A model generated the notes under the pieces. That model had not been told where the DNA came from and searched no databases. It saw only the letters and a program-made list of their open reading frames with translations. Source: Ephemerocybe angulata (lineage: Eukaryota > Basidiomycota > Agaricomycetes > Agaricales > Psathyrellaceae). From it: a stretch of DNA of 64,000 nt. The stretch lies in NCBI GenBank assembly GCA_013368325.1, contig JAACJK010000219.1, positions 682,001-746,000 of the forward strand, in the 5' to 3' direction. Made by a program: the position numbers and the translations under genes. Positions 1 to 11,650 of the stretch are shown piece by piece. The first letter of the stretch is position 1. The number at the start of each line of letters is the position of its first letter.

Positions 1-63
1 GAGATAATATCCCACTATCAAACAGACGTTAGTTATCTGCAAAGGTTAAGACTCAAAATGATA

Positions 64-1440
64 TTACGAACCTGAGTCGGCCTGCAGACGATTAATATCG
101 CCCTTCTTCAACACGCTTGTCTCGCCCGTCAAATTTACAATCTCCTTCCCACCCTGCACATCACCGAACCTCTCCTTCCACATCTTGCCGTTTCCCGCCG
201 GAGCACCAATTGAAGATGTTCTCGTCCGTAGTGTAGAGCGCCTGGAAGACCTGCGTCTGGATCTTGTCGAAGTTCTTGATCCTCTGCGCGTAGATCGCCT
301 CGAACTCCTTGTCGTGGAGATCAGTAAGGGGAAGCGGCTGGAGGTCAAGGAGCAGGGTGGGAGGCGGGAACTTCTCGGGGAGGATGAGATGCTTGAACGA
401 GATGAGAAGGCATGTCTCGGCTTGCAGCCAGCGGTCGGGAATGAGAGAGGCGTAGTAGTTGGGGGGGAACGGGCTCGAACATGGGGAAGGTGACCGTGAT
501 GTTGCTCAATATGGCTGGCGCAAGGCGAAGATGTCGTGGAAGAGGATAACCGTGCCATCAACCTCCTCGACAAGGATGTGGAACGACTCGGCGCCTCCAT
601 GAACGTCAGGGTCATATTGGAAGTTGGGCATGATGGAAAGGTCGATGCGAATGAGAGAGCGGCTGACGGTCTGGACCTGAGCTTGGGGTCTAGGAAAAGT
701 CAGAAACGAATTCGGAGTTGAAAGTCGAAGCACGTACTGGAGTTTGAGGAAGGTGTGAAAAAGTCGATGAACATGACAGCCCTCCTTGGGCAAACCGAGC
801 AACTCGCCTAACGGTACCAAGGCTAGCAGGCGAACGTTGGTCACGATTATGGGCATGAACACAACAAAACTTACGAATTGCTTTCCCTCTGCCTTTGAAT
901 GACTGACGAGGGAACCTTGAGGAACGACCTCAAGGGAGTCACCGAGGGCCGCATTCTCTTATCAAGCGCAGATTTCGTGGGGGTCGCCCAAGCTCTCTTC
1001 GAGTAGATCTTAATCACACGCAGGATTCTATAGTCAACAAACGTCAGAATCCCGGACAATGAGGGACAGGAAACGAGAGTGAAGGCGTACCTTCCAGCCG
1101 ACCACTGGAGGAAGACCATGTCGGCGACGAGAACGAATCCGCCGAGCTTGAGTCCAGATATGTAAGCCTACAGGAGGACGATGATCTTCGTGGGGGCCTC
1201 GTCGACGGTTCTCCTTGACGGGAATCGGCAAACGCTCCAAGAGCCTCGCCAACTCTCCCTTCTCTTCGGGGCAAACCTAGTGAGAACAGTGCGTCAATGT
1301 ACCAGCCTTGACTAAAGGGCAGAATAAAGGCAACTCACAGGTAACGACTTGAATTCGTTACTGAGAGCGAACACCCTGAAGAGCTCAGCATGCCCATGTT
1401 CTCGCGCAGGTGCTGGTTGTAGACCATCGGAACCCAAATC
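64..1440 (-). pseudogene. Decayed BRR2 (U5 snRNP helicase) fragment
   Basis: Read on the minus strand, pieces in several frames match in order the Sec63-1 to second-helicase part of Brr2, the U5 snRNP DEIH/Ski2-like helicase of the spliceosome. Visible blocks are VYNQHLREN (about 1400-1430), ARLLERLPIPVKE (about 1215-1250), LLQAYISGLKL and GFVLVADMVFLQ (about 1110-1180), SRSLIRIDLS and VHGGAESFHILVEEVDG (about 560-670), DLQPLPLTDLHDKEFEAIY (about 290-345), IGAPAGNGK (about 190-215) and GGKEIVNLTGETS (about 110-145). The frame changes between blocks without splice sites, for example just before GAPAGNGK. The Walker A region GSGKT reads GNGKM, and about 45 residues that normally follow it are missing. 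It may continue past the left edge. I infer a truncated, inactive copy. A functional BRR2 should lie elsewhere in the genome. Confidence 0.8.
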
Positions 1441-2157
1441 AGCCATATGTCGGGGCGGGTGCACGATGGGGGTGGGGCCTGCATACCACTACTCTTGATG
1501 ATGGTGGCGAATGGCCCGACGGTGCACTGTACCTTGCACACTAATAACTTGAGCTCCGAACATACGATACTCGAGTAATTGTGGGGTTTGGAGCAAAATT
1601 TGGGTGAGTAGAACAGATAAAACTGGGGTGAAACCCAGCAAGGCAGTGTGAGTGAATATGGATGTGGGGGGTACCCAGGGGTCTCTAGCAAGGAATGCCA
1701 GGACTCAGCACGGGTCTTCTTCATGAGAGTGTCGCAATGTGTATCACAATGGACTCCTACTCATCAAGGATACGGGTGGTGGTGGTTAGATGGAAAGGCA
1801 AATTAAATTGTTGTGAGCTGGCGATGACAAAGCGATTCTCACCACCAATGCTATACCCATTTGGGTGCTTCAAATGGGCGCTTCCTAATTCCGACTTGAT
1901 TCAAAATTGAGGCGGGCCCAAGGGCGGGCCTAGGCAGAAGTCTACTAATCTCTGAGATGGAGTCACCCACAACTCTATGAATGCTCGCCTCGGAACGCGA
2001 TTCACGATTGTTCTCTCTCCTTCGTTCGGATGGTACTTCTTTCTTAAGGTTGATCTCGAGGCTGGTGAGTCCGTACTGCTGCAATGGACCATAATTGCAT
2101 AATATTCCAGGCACCGGGGCCGTCGCGAGTGCCGACGTCAACTGCTCAGGGTGTTAG
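1441..2157. other. Intergenic, no gene seen
   Basis: No open frame here shows recognisable protein character. It separates the BRR2 remnant from the proline-rich membrane protein, both on the minus strand. Confidence 0.5.
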
Positions 2158-2736
2158 TCAAGAGCGCGTAGGGAACGCCGGTTGCGCAGGCTGCGTCGGG
2201 GTCGGGGTCGGGGTCGGGCTTAAAGGCGGCGGCACCGTATAACACTCGCAAGGCTCTCCCCCCTTGGGTGGAATTGGAACCACACTGCGCGAGGGCCGTG
2301 TAGTGATCTTGACCTCAAAGCCGATAGCGTCCTGCACCCAATTGTGCACGAGTGGGCCGGGGTGGAAGACCCGCAGGTGCATGCGCTCCTCGACGCTCGC
2401 GAGGAAGAGACTCCAGAGGAAGATGATGAGGAGCGCGGTGAGGTAGGCTTTGCCTGCGCGGCGGAGGGCGCGGGAGTTTGCGCCTGGTGCTGGGGGTTGG
2501 GGTGGGGGTGGCAGGAAGGAGGTGGGTGAGTGCGCGGGTGCTGGGGGTGGCGGTGGGGGTAAGCCGGTGCGGTAGGAGTGAGTTCCGTGCGATGGGGGCC
2601 CTGGCGGAGCGGGGGTGAAGGTGTACGGTGGGGGCGATTGTGTTGGGCGTGAGGGTCGTTGGGGACCGGCGCTTGATTTTAGGGGTGTCTGTTCATTTGG
2701 GTTTTTGTGCGCTGGGTCGTCGGGGAGGACTATCAT
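2158..2736 (-). CDS. Proline-rich single-pass membrane protein, unknown function
   Basis: A single-exon gene of 192 aa if the first ATG (2736) is used. Residues 1-95 are rich in Pro, Ser and Gly (for example PPPYTFTPAPPGPPSHGTH). A strong membrane helix, AYLTALLIIFLWSLFLASV, follows at about residues 100-122. A roughly 60-residue tail after it contains a Cys-x-Cys (CECY) and ends in a TPTPTPT run encoded by a GGGGTC microsatellite. There is no N-terminal signal peptide, so a cytosolic Pro-rich side and a short exposed tail are likely. The layout (Pro-rich head, lone helix near residue 100) resembles the plus-strand gene at 6698, but that gene has a long extracellular-type domain this one lacks, so it may be a relative or truncated relative. 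The family is not recognised. A missed downstream exon is possible. Confidence 0.55.
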   Translation of the reverse strand: MIVLPDDPAHKNPNEQTPLKSSAGPQRPSRPTQSPPPYTFTPAPPGPPSHGTHSYRTGLPPPPPPAPAHSPTSFLPPPPQPPAPGANSRALRRAGKAYLTALLIIFLWSLFLASVEERMHLRVFHPGPLVHNWVQDAIGFEVKITTRPSRSVVPIPPKGGEPCECYTVPPPLSPTPTPTPTQPAQPAFPTRS

Positions 2737-3433
2737 CGTGCTCGGTCCTTGTGGTGGTGAGGCTCCGAGGAAGGGGAGCTGCAGCAAGGGTGCTCTGGTT
2801 CGAGATGGAGGTTAAAGAAGAGTCATGAATGGGTGCTGCGCACTAATTGCATCAGTGTGTGGCATTTCCGCAGGCGCCCCATCATGGAAAACATAGCCCG
2901 TTGAATACAGTTCTCCTGGTAGTCCACGTATTCGGTGCCACTCTGTTCTGCCTCCCGCAAAACGCTACTGTATTCCATCTTGACAATGGTAATAGTACTC
3001 GTACCTCACCACGGCAAAAGACTGTATTTAGCCGCCCTTTCGGACGGCCCATCCTGCGCCAGTTCCACGCCCACACTGTCGCCTATATGAAAGGTAACAT
3101 TCTCAGTGAATGGTCTTGGAAAGGCTTATCTTCTTCAAGTTGGCATCGTGAAGATAGGGCTAGCAAAATAAAGATGATTGGTAGAGCATTTTGCGGGAGG
3201 CGAAATAAAGGTCCGCCAGGTGTGCCATGGTGAGATCTGTACAACAGGAGATCCAGTGTAGTCGTCCGTTGAGGCCGTCGCCGTCGATGGAAGTCCGAGT
3301 CGAAGACATCGTTGTCGCTCGTCGTCGTGGCCAAAGCTGGCCAAAGCCGTGTGGGACGGGGTCCCGGGCGGACCGTGGCCCCGCGGCGCGCCCACATTTT
3401 TTGGACTGCGATCACCCTCCAGCGCTAACCACC
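2737..3433. other. Intergenic / KRI1 upstream region
   Basis: Divergent upstream region of the proline-rich gene (-) and KRI1 (+). It holds an imperfect inverted repeat whose clearest part is GCCTCCCGCAAAACGCT (2950-2966) against AGCATTTTGCGGGAGGC (3185-3201). It may be the ends of an old MITE-like insertion or chance. No other gene is seen. Confidence 0.4.
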
Positions 3434-6099
3434 ATGTTCTCGGACTCTTCTGGCGACGAGGACGACCAGAATGTCAAGCTCACGATCAACGAGCACTATG
3501 CGAAGGCGTTTGAGTACCGCAAGGAGCGCGAGGAGCTGGAGAAATGTGCGTGTTCTCCCAGTTCTGGGGGTTATGCGAAATGCTGATGGTCCCCGTTCTT
3601 GTTCACCGTTCCTTCGTCTGCCCTACCCCCACTACGTCTGGTTTATCTGTGCCTGAACAGTGAAAGAGAAGTACGGCTCTGACTTTAACGAGAGTGACCT
3701 AGATGAAAGCACAGACTCCGAGAGCGCCGAGTCGGAGGATGAGGAAGGCGAGGAGCTCACGCCCGCCGTCGATGCTGCTATCCTCCGTACCCTGGCGAGG
3801 ATCCGAAAACGCGATCCCGCCATCTACGATTCCGAGAAGAATATCTTTGGAGGTGCGTCGTGCGCATCGCGTGGGGTGAATTGAGCTGATCTTCGAGTGT
3901 AGAGGAGAAGGAAAAGGTGTCCGAGGCACCGGCGCCTCTGAAGGCGAAGAAACAGGAGAAGGTGCGTTTCTCTATCCATTATTTATCTATATATGTCCCG
4001 ACGAATTGTTCCATATGCCTTTCGCCTCCAGTCAAAACCAATAACACTTCGCCAACAAAACATCGACGCCGTCCTGCACGGCTCGCGCAGCCCCAGCCCC
4101 GAACCCCAGCCCACACACGTACAGGAACAAGAAGCCCTGCGCTCCGAGACCATCCGCGCATTCCACTCCGCCGTTGCCGCCAGCGACGACGAAGATGATA
4201 TTCTCGTGTTGAGGGAGAAGACGAAAGACGAGGTGGAGCGGGAGGAGGAAGAGTATCGTGCGTATTTGGAGAGGCAGGTGGGGGAGGATTTGAGGGGGTT
4301 GGTGACGGTTGGCGAGGAGGGGGATGAGGGCGATGATGAGGAGGAGGAGGGGGAGAAGAAGGAAAGGAAGAAGAAGAAGAAGAAGGGGAAGAAGGAGAGG
4401 GAGGGCAAGGGGAAGAGTAAGGCGGACGAGGATCAGGAGTTTTTGCTCAAGTGCGTGTTGGCCTTTTGGATGTTACGTCTATGGCTTACCTCGCCTTTAG
4501 TTATATCCTTAACCGCGGATGGATAGACGCTGCGTCGCAGCGCGTGCCTACATACCACGAAATTACAGGCGACGCCAAGAAAAAGTCCAAGTCCAAGGGC
4601 AAATCAAAAGTAACCCCCGCCTCCCCCTCCGCCTCAGAAGACGACGACGAAAACGACCCCGCCCTCCTCTCCGACGCCTCCTTCGACTCGCTCGCCTCCC
4701 AATTCGAAACCTCCTACAACCACCGCTTCGAAGAGCCCGACGCCGCCGTCATCCCCTCTTTCCCGCGACAAATAGAAAGCACCGTCCGTCGGGAGGAGAA
4801 CCCGCGTAAAGAGGCGAGAGAGAGGAAGAAGGCGCGGAAGGAACAGGAAATGGAGAAGAAGAGGGAGGAGGTAAGGAGGTTGAAGGCGTTGAAGGTTAAG
4901 GAGATTAGGCGGAGGTTGGAGAGGATTGGGGTGGAGAGTGGGTTGGTTAAGGGTGGGAAGAAGGAGGGAGGGGAGGGAGGGGTGGACGTGGATGGGGCGT
5001 TGCAGGAGTTGGATTTGGAGGGGGAGTGGGATCCTGAGAAGCATGATCGGCAATTGAAGGAGCTCTTTGCGGAAGAGGAGGAGGGCGAGGGTGGGGTGGA
5101 GGAGGATGTGAGGTATGATGAGGATGGGAAGCCTGTATGGGATGACGAGGTTGATTTGGGCGGGATATACGTTTCGGAGGATGAGGATGAGGAGGTTGTG
5201 GAGCGGAAGAGTAAGAAGGAGAAAAAGAAGGAGAAGAAACTGAAGAAGAAGAAGAAGGATAAGGGCGGGGAGGATGAGGGGGAGGGTGTGGATGTGGATG
5301 CTATGGATGCGGATGTTGTTGGGCTTGGTGGGGAGGATGATGAAGAGTGGGATGGGACGGAGGAGATGAGGCAGAGGAAGTGGAAGGAGTATATGGATAG
5401 TCTCTATGAGCTCGACTTCAACGACATCGTGCGTCCCCCCTTACAACCATTTCCTCTTTCTCTTGTTTTGACATACTGATGACGTTGTAGGTCGGAGACA
5501 TGCCTACGCGGTTCAAATACGTGCCCGTATCGCAGGTGAACTACTCCCTTGACCCAGTGGACATCCTGATGGCGACAGACAAAGAGCTCAACGAGTACAT
5601 GAGCGTGAAGAAGTACGCTCCGTACCGCCACGAGCGGGGTGACCGCAGTAAATGGGATCCTAAACAGCAGGAGAAGCTGCGCGAGCTGAAGGAGAGTTTG
5701 AAGAAGAGGCAGATGGCGTTTGGGAACTACGACGCGAATGGTGCGAGGGGTGGGAGTGGGGCTAATGGGAGCAGGGTTGGGAGTGGGAAGAGAGGGGCGG
5801 AGGGGGCGGAGGAGGAGGGTGGGGAGAAGCCGAAGAAGAAGAGGATGGGGAAGAAGGAGAGGTTGAGGTTGAAGGCGGAGGAGGAGGCTGGTGGTGGTGC
5901 GGGTGGTGCGGGAGAGCCGATGGAGGTTGAGCCGGTGGCGGGTGAGGAGAAGAAGAAGAAGCGGAAGAGGGAGGAGGATGCGGAGGTGCCTGTGCCTGTG
6001 CCTGAAGCTGAGAGTGCTGCTCCGACGGAAGAGGGGACGAAAAAGAAGAAGAGGAAGCGAAAGCATAAGAAGGCGGAGGGTGCTGCGGGGGATGCGTAG
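3434..6099 (+). CDS. KRI1: KRI1 ribosome biogenesis protein
   Basis: Nucleolar KRI1 is needed for pre-rRNA processing and 40S subunit assembly, acting with KRR1. Exons 3434-3545, 3661-3852, 3903-3961, 4032-4450, 4501-5428 and 5491-6099 join in phase to 772 aa. Family landmarks are the acidic N-terminus starting MFSDSSGDEDD, the block VDAAILRTLARIRKRDPAIY, LRQQNIDAVLHG, the conserved NYILNRGWID (created by the 4451-4500 splice), ESTVRREENPRKEARERKK, and the KRI1 C-terminal domain with FKYVPVSQVNYSLDPVDILMA and MSVKKYAPYR. Long Lys/Glu tracts (for example after residue 250) and a basic C-terminus are normal for the family and fit nucleolar targeting. The start ATG has a CCACC context. This is an ordinary housekeeping gene, and the most secure identification in the window. 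Confidence 0.95.
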
Positions 6100-6697
6100 T
6101 CTTTGGTGGTTTACGCGCCGGGTGAAATGGATTTTTGGATTTTACGGGTTCTTTGGAGGCTTGTCGCGTCACTTCTGTGCAGCAGAAGCTGCGGAAGTGA
6201 AAGAGTGCGTAATGCGAGGTCATAAGGTGTTTCCATTATCTGCCTGACAAAGGACCTAATAATTTTTCGTGTTCTACCATCGTCCTCAACTTCCACAGTC
6301 CGATCCCTCTCGCTCAGTACCTTACAATCCCTCGGAGCCGTCGAAGACGCGCATGGCCTTCATCAAAATCAATCTCAGACACGTACGGCGTCTAATGCGA
6401 TAGGGGCTAGATCATTACGGCCTGTGGTGCGCGCCATGTGCGACTCATAGGGTGCTGCGCATGGATTGCGATCCCTTTCGAGGGCTTTTCTTCCCGCAGT
6501 CAGTCTGAGTTATCAATAAGTGTTGACTAGAGCTTCCTGGGTTTCTTCTCTCTTTCTCCGTCTGCCGTCATTCGTGCACGCTCTCTTGCTTTGCTCCTCG
6601 AATTAAAGCAGGGACTACACTTGTCTCAAACCCTCATTCAACGACCGGCGCGCCCATTCTAAGTTCCGGGTTCAAGCCCTCAGCAGGATTAGGCAAG
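6100..6697. other. Intergenic
   Basis: 3' flank of KRI1 and upstream region of the next plus-strand gene. Pyrimidine-rich stretches around 6545-6600 fit a basidiomycete promoter or 5' UTR. No gene is seen. Confidence 0.4.
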
Positions 6698-8503
6698 ATG
6701 GTCGTAATCGACGGGCCCGCGCAAAAGAAGGCTCCCCCACCTCCGAATCACGAACAAGACCAAGAGCACGACCAAAACGACCAGCCGCCCGCATATGGGA
6801 CGCCAGAGGGGACGTACCGCGTCCCCGTGAACGCGGAGAACTCGCCCCTTTTGTACCCCACGGCTGGGTACCCTAATGCGCCGCAGGGTTACTCTGCCGT
6901 CCGCGATACTGGGAGGGGCGTGGAGGGAGGGAGTGGGGGGGATGGTGGGAGGGCAGGGAGGCGCCGTGGAAGAGGTTTGTGAAGGCGTTTTTGGTCGCTG
7001 TGTTGGTGTGGATGTTGGCGATGGCGTTTGTGAGGAGTTTGGTGTGGAGTGTTGGGGGACATAGAGGGAGGGTGCGTCTGGTCTCTCGAAAGTGATTCTG
7101 GTGGCTTGTTGCTGATCTTTTTGTTTTATGTGTCTTGTAGGGTGCATGGGGAGATTATCCGATCCCGGATGGGCTGAAGGTGAGCGAGTGTCTGCCGAGA
7201 GACAAGTGGGAGACGCCGCTCCGGCAGGCGCAGCTGGACGTCGCACCGCCCACTGCCCCAGGGCTGGCACGCTACCCCGCGGCGTCGACGACGAGCTTTG
7301 AGTTGCCGCTCTCGGCGGAGTCGCTGTACCTTGTCTCGAGGGGTGCGTATAGCGGGGGCAGCGTGGATGTGGTGACGAGTGCGAATCAGAAGCAAGGGAG
7401 CGTGACGGTTGTGGTTACTGTGAAGTATTTCCATGAGGAGATGAGGGATGCGGTTATGGTGTGTAGGGTGGAGAGGCGGAAGGGGGATAGTGGGGTTGGG
7501 ATCTTCGTGAGTCCGAGTCTTTGTTGCTTAGGCGCTGGTGCTGCGTGTGCTGACCTATTGGTAGACGCCTAGTTATATGTGGAGAGGGGATGCGGTGTAT
7601 GTGGAGACGCTCATTGTCCTCCCGGAGGTGGACAGGAACGCATCGCCGCTGCATATCAAGAACCTCGAGACGGACGTGCCCAACACCCTCCACCGCTTAC
7701 ACGCCAAAACGGACCTCATCACGTTCGACAAACTTAACATTCGGGGCAGTAATGGGCTCATTAGCGCAGTCGTAAGTCACTCTTCATGATAGTTCTGCCA
7801 GTTGTACTCATGGGTTGATTGGGTAGTCTTTGGGCGCGACGAATGCGCGAATTGTGACTTCGAACGCACCGATTAGTGGGGTGTTCAACTCGACAGGGAA
7901 TTTGTCGCTTGAGACGAGCAATGGTGCTATTCAGGTGTCTGTGAAGTTGCATAATAAAGAGGCTTCGACACCTAATAAGCTCAGTATCATAACTAGCAAT
8001 GGGTATGTGGCCCTGCCCTGTCCATTCTGGACACACTAATGCTAAGCCCCTTCAAATACAGCCCATTGGAAGCCAACATTGACTTGACCTCGAGCTCAAG
8101 CCCCAAGAAAGGCTCACGAGACGTTGCGCAGCCGCAATACGACGTGGAGACGACGACATCGAATAGCCGTCTCCAGACGAACTTCTGGCGCTTTCCAACC
8201 GACGCCGTCCTGCGCTTCTCAGGCACCACGAGCAACGGGCTGGCGAAGGCACAAATCAACGCGGAGTACCAAGGCGCGTTTGAAGTTCAGACCTCGAACG
8301 GGGGTGCGACGCTGCAGCACCATACGCAGCAGGATCCCAGCGGGAGGGGAAGGAAGAGGGCGCTGAAGGTGGAGAGACAGGGGAAGACGTATGTGCAGGG
8401 CGCGGTGGAGTGGGTTGGAGGGAGGGATGGGGGCCGGGGGAAGGTGCAGATGGGAAGTGTAGAGTTGGCGACGTCGAATGGGGAGGCTGTTTTGGTGCTG
8501 TAG
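6698..8503 (+). CDS. Type II membrane protein with repeated TSNG-motif (DUF4097-like) domain
   Basis: Exons 6698-6919, 6961-7071, 7141-7506, 7565-7771, 7827-8002 and 8062-8503 join in phase to 507 aa. The N-terminus is a Pro- and charge-rich cytosolic segment, followed by a membrane helix (FLVAVLVWMLAMAFV, about residues 82-100). The rest is a long beta-rich domain in which short units recur: GSNGLIS, TSNAPISG, TSNGAIQV, TSNGPLEA, TSNSRLQT, TSNGLAKA, TSNGGATL, TSNGEAVL. Such N-G repeats are typical of DUF4097/adhesin-like beta-helices, and similar anchored proteins are common and uncharacterised in Agaricomycetes. The domain is probably outside the cell or in the lumen. The first intron is only 41 nt, which is short for this genome, but the summed length is divisible by three. 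The function is unknown. Confidence 0.8.
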
Positions 8504-9552
8504 GTGTCGTGGTTCGGTGGTTTGTTTCTGCAACGTTTGGTGGGGTGAGGGTGCATACTGCCATTTTTTACGTCGGAGGTTTAGTCCTCCGATTGGGCGT
8601 CATGGTTACAGTATGTGCATTTCTCATTCTCCATTGTGGATCCCTATCACATACCATTGTTGTACTTGTATTTCCAGGAACGCCGTTCCATCCCTCAACC
8701 CGTAGGTACTGACAAGACTAAGGTACAGGGCAAAAACCACGCGCGGTTGTCACTTTCGTTAAATTATCCATAGCTTTATGTGTATTAGTTACCGAGTATC
8801 GGCCAGTGCACATGAATGTGCGAGCTCTTGTTCTACTCGCGGAGTGGGGTACCTGAGAGGATTGGAGCGCGGGGCCGTGGGCGCTAGACGCACGCCGCCT
8901 GATTAGTGTTCGCGCGCGCGTCTGCTTATGCGTCAATTAATCTTGTTCTGGCACTGCGATCTCCTTGCATGGAACAACAACAACGGTATTGGCACTCGCT
9001 ATTCTGGTCCTCGGCTGTACCATAACGCTATCTTTGGGGCGAGTTCAAGAATGTTCAATGTGCGTGTGGGCCAAGGTCGAAGGGATTCTCTGGGCGGCGC
9101 GAAAAAGGAAGCTAGGGGACGGATGCATAGCCCTCTGGAGGATAAAAACCAGGCGTTTCGCGACCTGCGTGAGTAGTACATACCCCGAGGGCTGTCTGAG
9201 CCCCTGCTTAACTCACATTTCAAACCTCCTTGAACGGCAGCGGCACCAACACACGACGCGCAGCAGACTCGGAGTCTGATCCTCAGCCACGACCCTCTTG
9301 CCGAAAGACGACGTTCCACCCTCTTGTTGTTGAACAAGAGCGACTGTGCGTCGCACCATCGCGACTACTTCCGACCAGAGGCGCCTTATCTGTCGCGCTC
9401 TGCTCAGCATCTCTCGCCTAACCCAAGCTCCACCCAACCTGTGTGCCTTAAACCAGCCAAGGTCCTCCGAGGACTTGAACACCCCCTCCCTCCATCCCCT
9501 CTTCGTCTCTCTTCCACTCGCGACCCACCTCCATCGATTAAGCAAAGAGATT
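8504..9552. other. Intergenic / GH71 upstream region
   Basis: About 1 kb between convergently read features with no convincing frame. The 9230-9552 part is C-rich and leads into the GH71 start, so it is probably promoter and 5' UTR. The frame just upstream of the GH71 ATG stays open to about 9346, so an upstream exon cannot be excluded. Confidence 0.4.
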
Positions 9553-11650
9553 ATGGCGCGCCTTACCCAGTTCTTCGACCGTATGCTCGGCACTGTCGCC
9601 GAGGAGACCAAGTCCGAGGTCGGTGCCAGCGACACCCAGGGTGTCCTCGACGAGACGGTTCCGACTGTAGCCGAACCTATATCCTCCAATACAAATGTAC
9701 AGGAAGATGATACGATGAAGGCAGTAGAGACTGTTACGTCGTCGGCGACTCAAACGCGGTTTGTGTTTGTGCAGTATGTCGTTTCTCTGAACTCTTTCGT
9801 GTTGGGTGTATATTGAAGCAGTTTCAGTTTTATGGTTGGGAATACATATGTAAGCCGGGATTCTGACTGGTAGGCTTGGATGCTCACCGCGTCCCTCGAA
9901 GCCGTACTCCGTTCAGGACTGGCTGGACGACATCAAGCTCGCTTCGTCGTACCTGATGTAAGGTTCTTCACCACCAATATCGCAGAACACGCTGATACTC
10001 GTTCACAGAGACGGATTTGTGCTCAATGTCGGCCAGGAGGACTGGCAGCGCGATAGGGTACGCGACTGCTTTGCGGCAGCCACGCAGCTTCCTTCCACGA
10101 CGCGCTTCTGGTTCATCTTCAGCTTCGACATGACGTGCGTAGCCCCCTTCTCCCTTTCTGAGAGCTGAATAGACTGGTGTGTCCTATCGTCCCAGGTCCA
10201 TCCCCGGGAATGTCGCTAGCGATGTCTCGTACCTTACGGCGTATTACCAGGCGCATTCCGGTGATGCGAGGATGTTCAAGCATTACCGGACCGGCGGGGC
10301 GACGGTCTCGACGTTTTCTGGGGAGAACTGCACCTTCGGGCAAGGCAGTATGGAGAACGGTTGGGCGTATGTGAAGGGGGTGCTTAATGCTATAACTCCT
10401 GTGCGTCTGCTTGAAGTTTAACTTTCCTATGTGTGATAAGAGGCCCTGACGCGTATGACCAGGCGTACTTTATCCCTTCGTTCTTCATTGATCCGTCGAG
10501 GTATAATGGGATTTCGGCGATAGATGGTGCCTTTAACGTGCGTCGCGCTTTCTAGGGTATCATACTGCGATTTCAGCCCTTACTGAATGATTGCTACCGC
10601 TTAGTGGAATGGCGGCTGGCCTATCCAGCTGAACGCGGGAAGCTCCAGGAGCGATCTCGTGAATGCAGCGCTCAACCAAGATAACGCATATTTGCAGAAC
10701 CTTACTGGTGGACGAACATTTATGGCTGCCTGCTCGCCTTGGTTCTTCACGGTGAGTGTCTGATGTCACGCCCGGAGTTCTGCCGCTAACGTCTCCTGGG
10801 TGTCTGTAGCACTACGGGCCTAACACTTGGAACAAGAATGTACGACTTCCTTCTCAAAGAGCCTGTTGGTTTATGTGTATGTGTATCTGACGTATGGCTT
10901 ACACAGTGGATCTACCGTGGAGATGACCACCTCTTCGTCCGTCGCTGGCAACAACTCATATCGATGCGCAACCAAATCGACATCGTCCAGGTAATCTCAT
11001 GGAACGGTGCGTCCTCCTTCCCATCTTTCCACTCCCATGCTCTCTCTCCCCCTTCCTCCGGGATCCTCACACCCTCCATCCCGTAGACTACGGCGAATCC
11101 CACTACATCGGGCCCATCAAAGGCGCGCAGCCCAACTCTCAGGCGTGGGTCGACGGGTACCCGCACGAGGCGTGGCTCGCGCTTAACTCGTACTTCGCCG
11201 CTGCATTCAAGAAGGGCGCCTACGCGCCTGTGACGAAGGACCAGATCTTTATGTGGGCGAGGCCGCACCCGAAGGATGCGAATGCGCCGGAGAGCGTACC
11301 CCGTCCGACTAACTGGCAGATCGTATGTTGTTCTCTTCTTGCAATTCATATTGCCCAGTAGGTGCTAATTCCGTCGCTAATGTTCTGTGTAGACGGACGA
11401 CAAGATTTGGGCTGTCATTTTTACGACCGCGCCCGCGACGGTGGAGCTGTACACGACGGCTACGGACAAGGTGACGTTCAACGTGCCCGCGGGGATGACG
11501 AAGCTCTCGCGGGACAGCGCGCCGGACGGGGGGATGAAGGGAACCATTGTGCGGAACGGCGCGGTGGTGGTGGAGTGTAATCCCATTGGGTATAGGTATG
11601 AAAGCCGCCCGGGGGTGTACAACTTCAATGCTGCTGTCGCTATGTCATAG
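9553..11650 (+). CDS. GH71 alpha-1,3-glucanase (mutanase-like)
   Basis: Glycoside hydrolase family 71 enzymes cleave alpha-1,3-glucan of fungal walls. Eleven exons join in phase to 491 aa: 9553-9773, 9828-9849, 9902-9957, 10009-10134, 10196-10400, 10463-10537, 10605-10751, 10810-10839, 10907-11006, 11087-11322 and 11393-11650. Family blocks appear in order: FMVGNTY, YSVQDWLDDIKLASSYLIDG, FVLNVGQEDWQ, FIFSFDM, FSGENCTFG, YFIPSFFID, DGAFNWNGGWP, WFFTHYGPNTWNKNWIYRGD, ISWNDYGESHYIGPI and the C-terminal sandwich ending YESRPGVYNFNAAV. Two exons are tiny (22 and 30 nt), and they restore FMVGNTY and HYGPNTWNKN exactly. The first 70 residues are hydrophilic and acidic with no signal peptide, which is unusual for a wall hydrolase. 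Either the true first exon is upstream or this copy is intracellular or non-classically exported. Length otherwise matches the family catalytic core. Confidence 0.9.

Noticed and set aside
185..493. 102-codon plus-strand frame rich in Leu, Glu and Asp
   Set aside because: It is the complement of the minus-strand BRR2 remnant, whose blocks match a known family.
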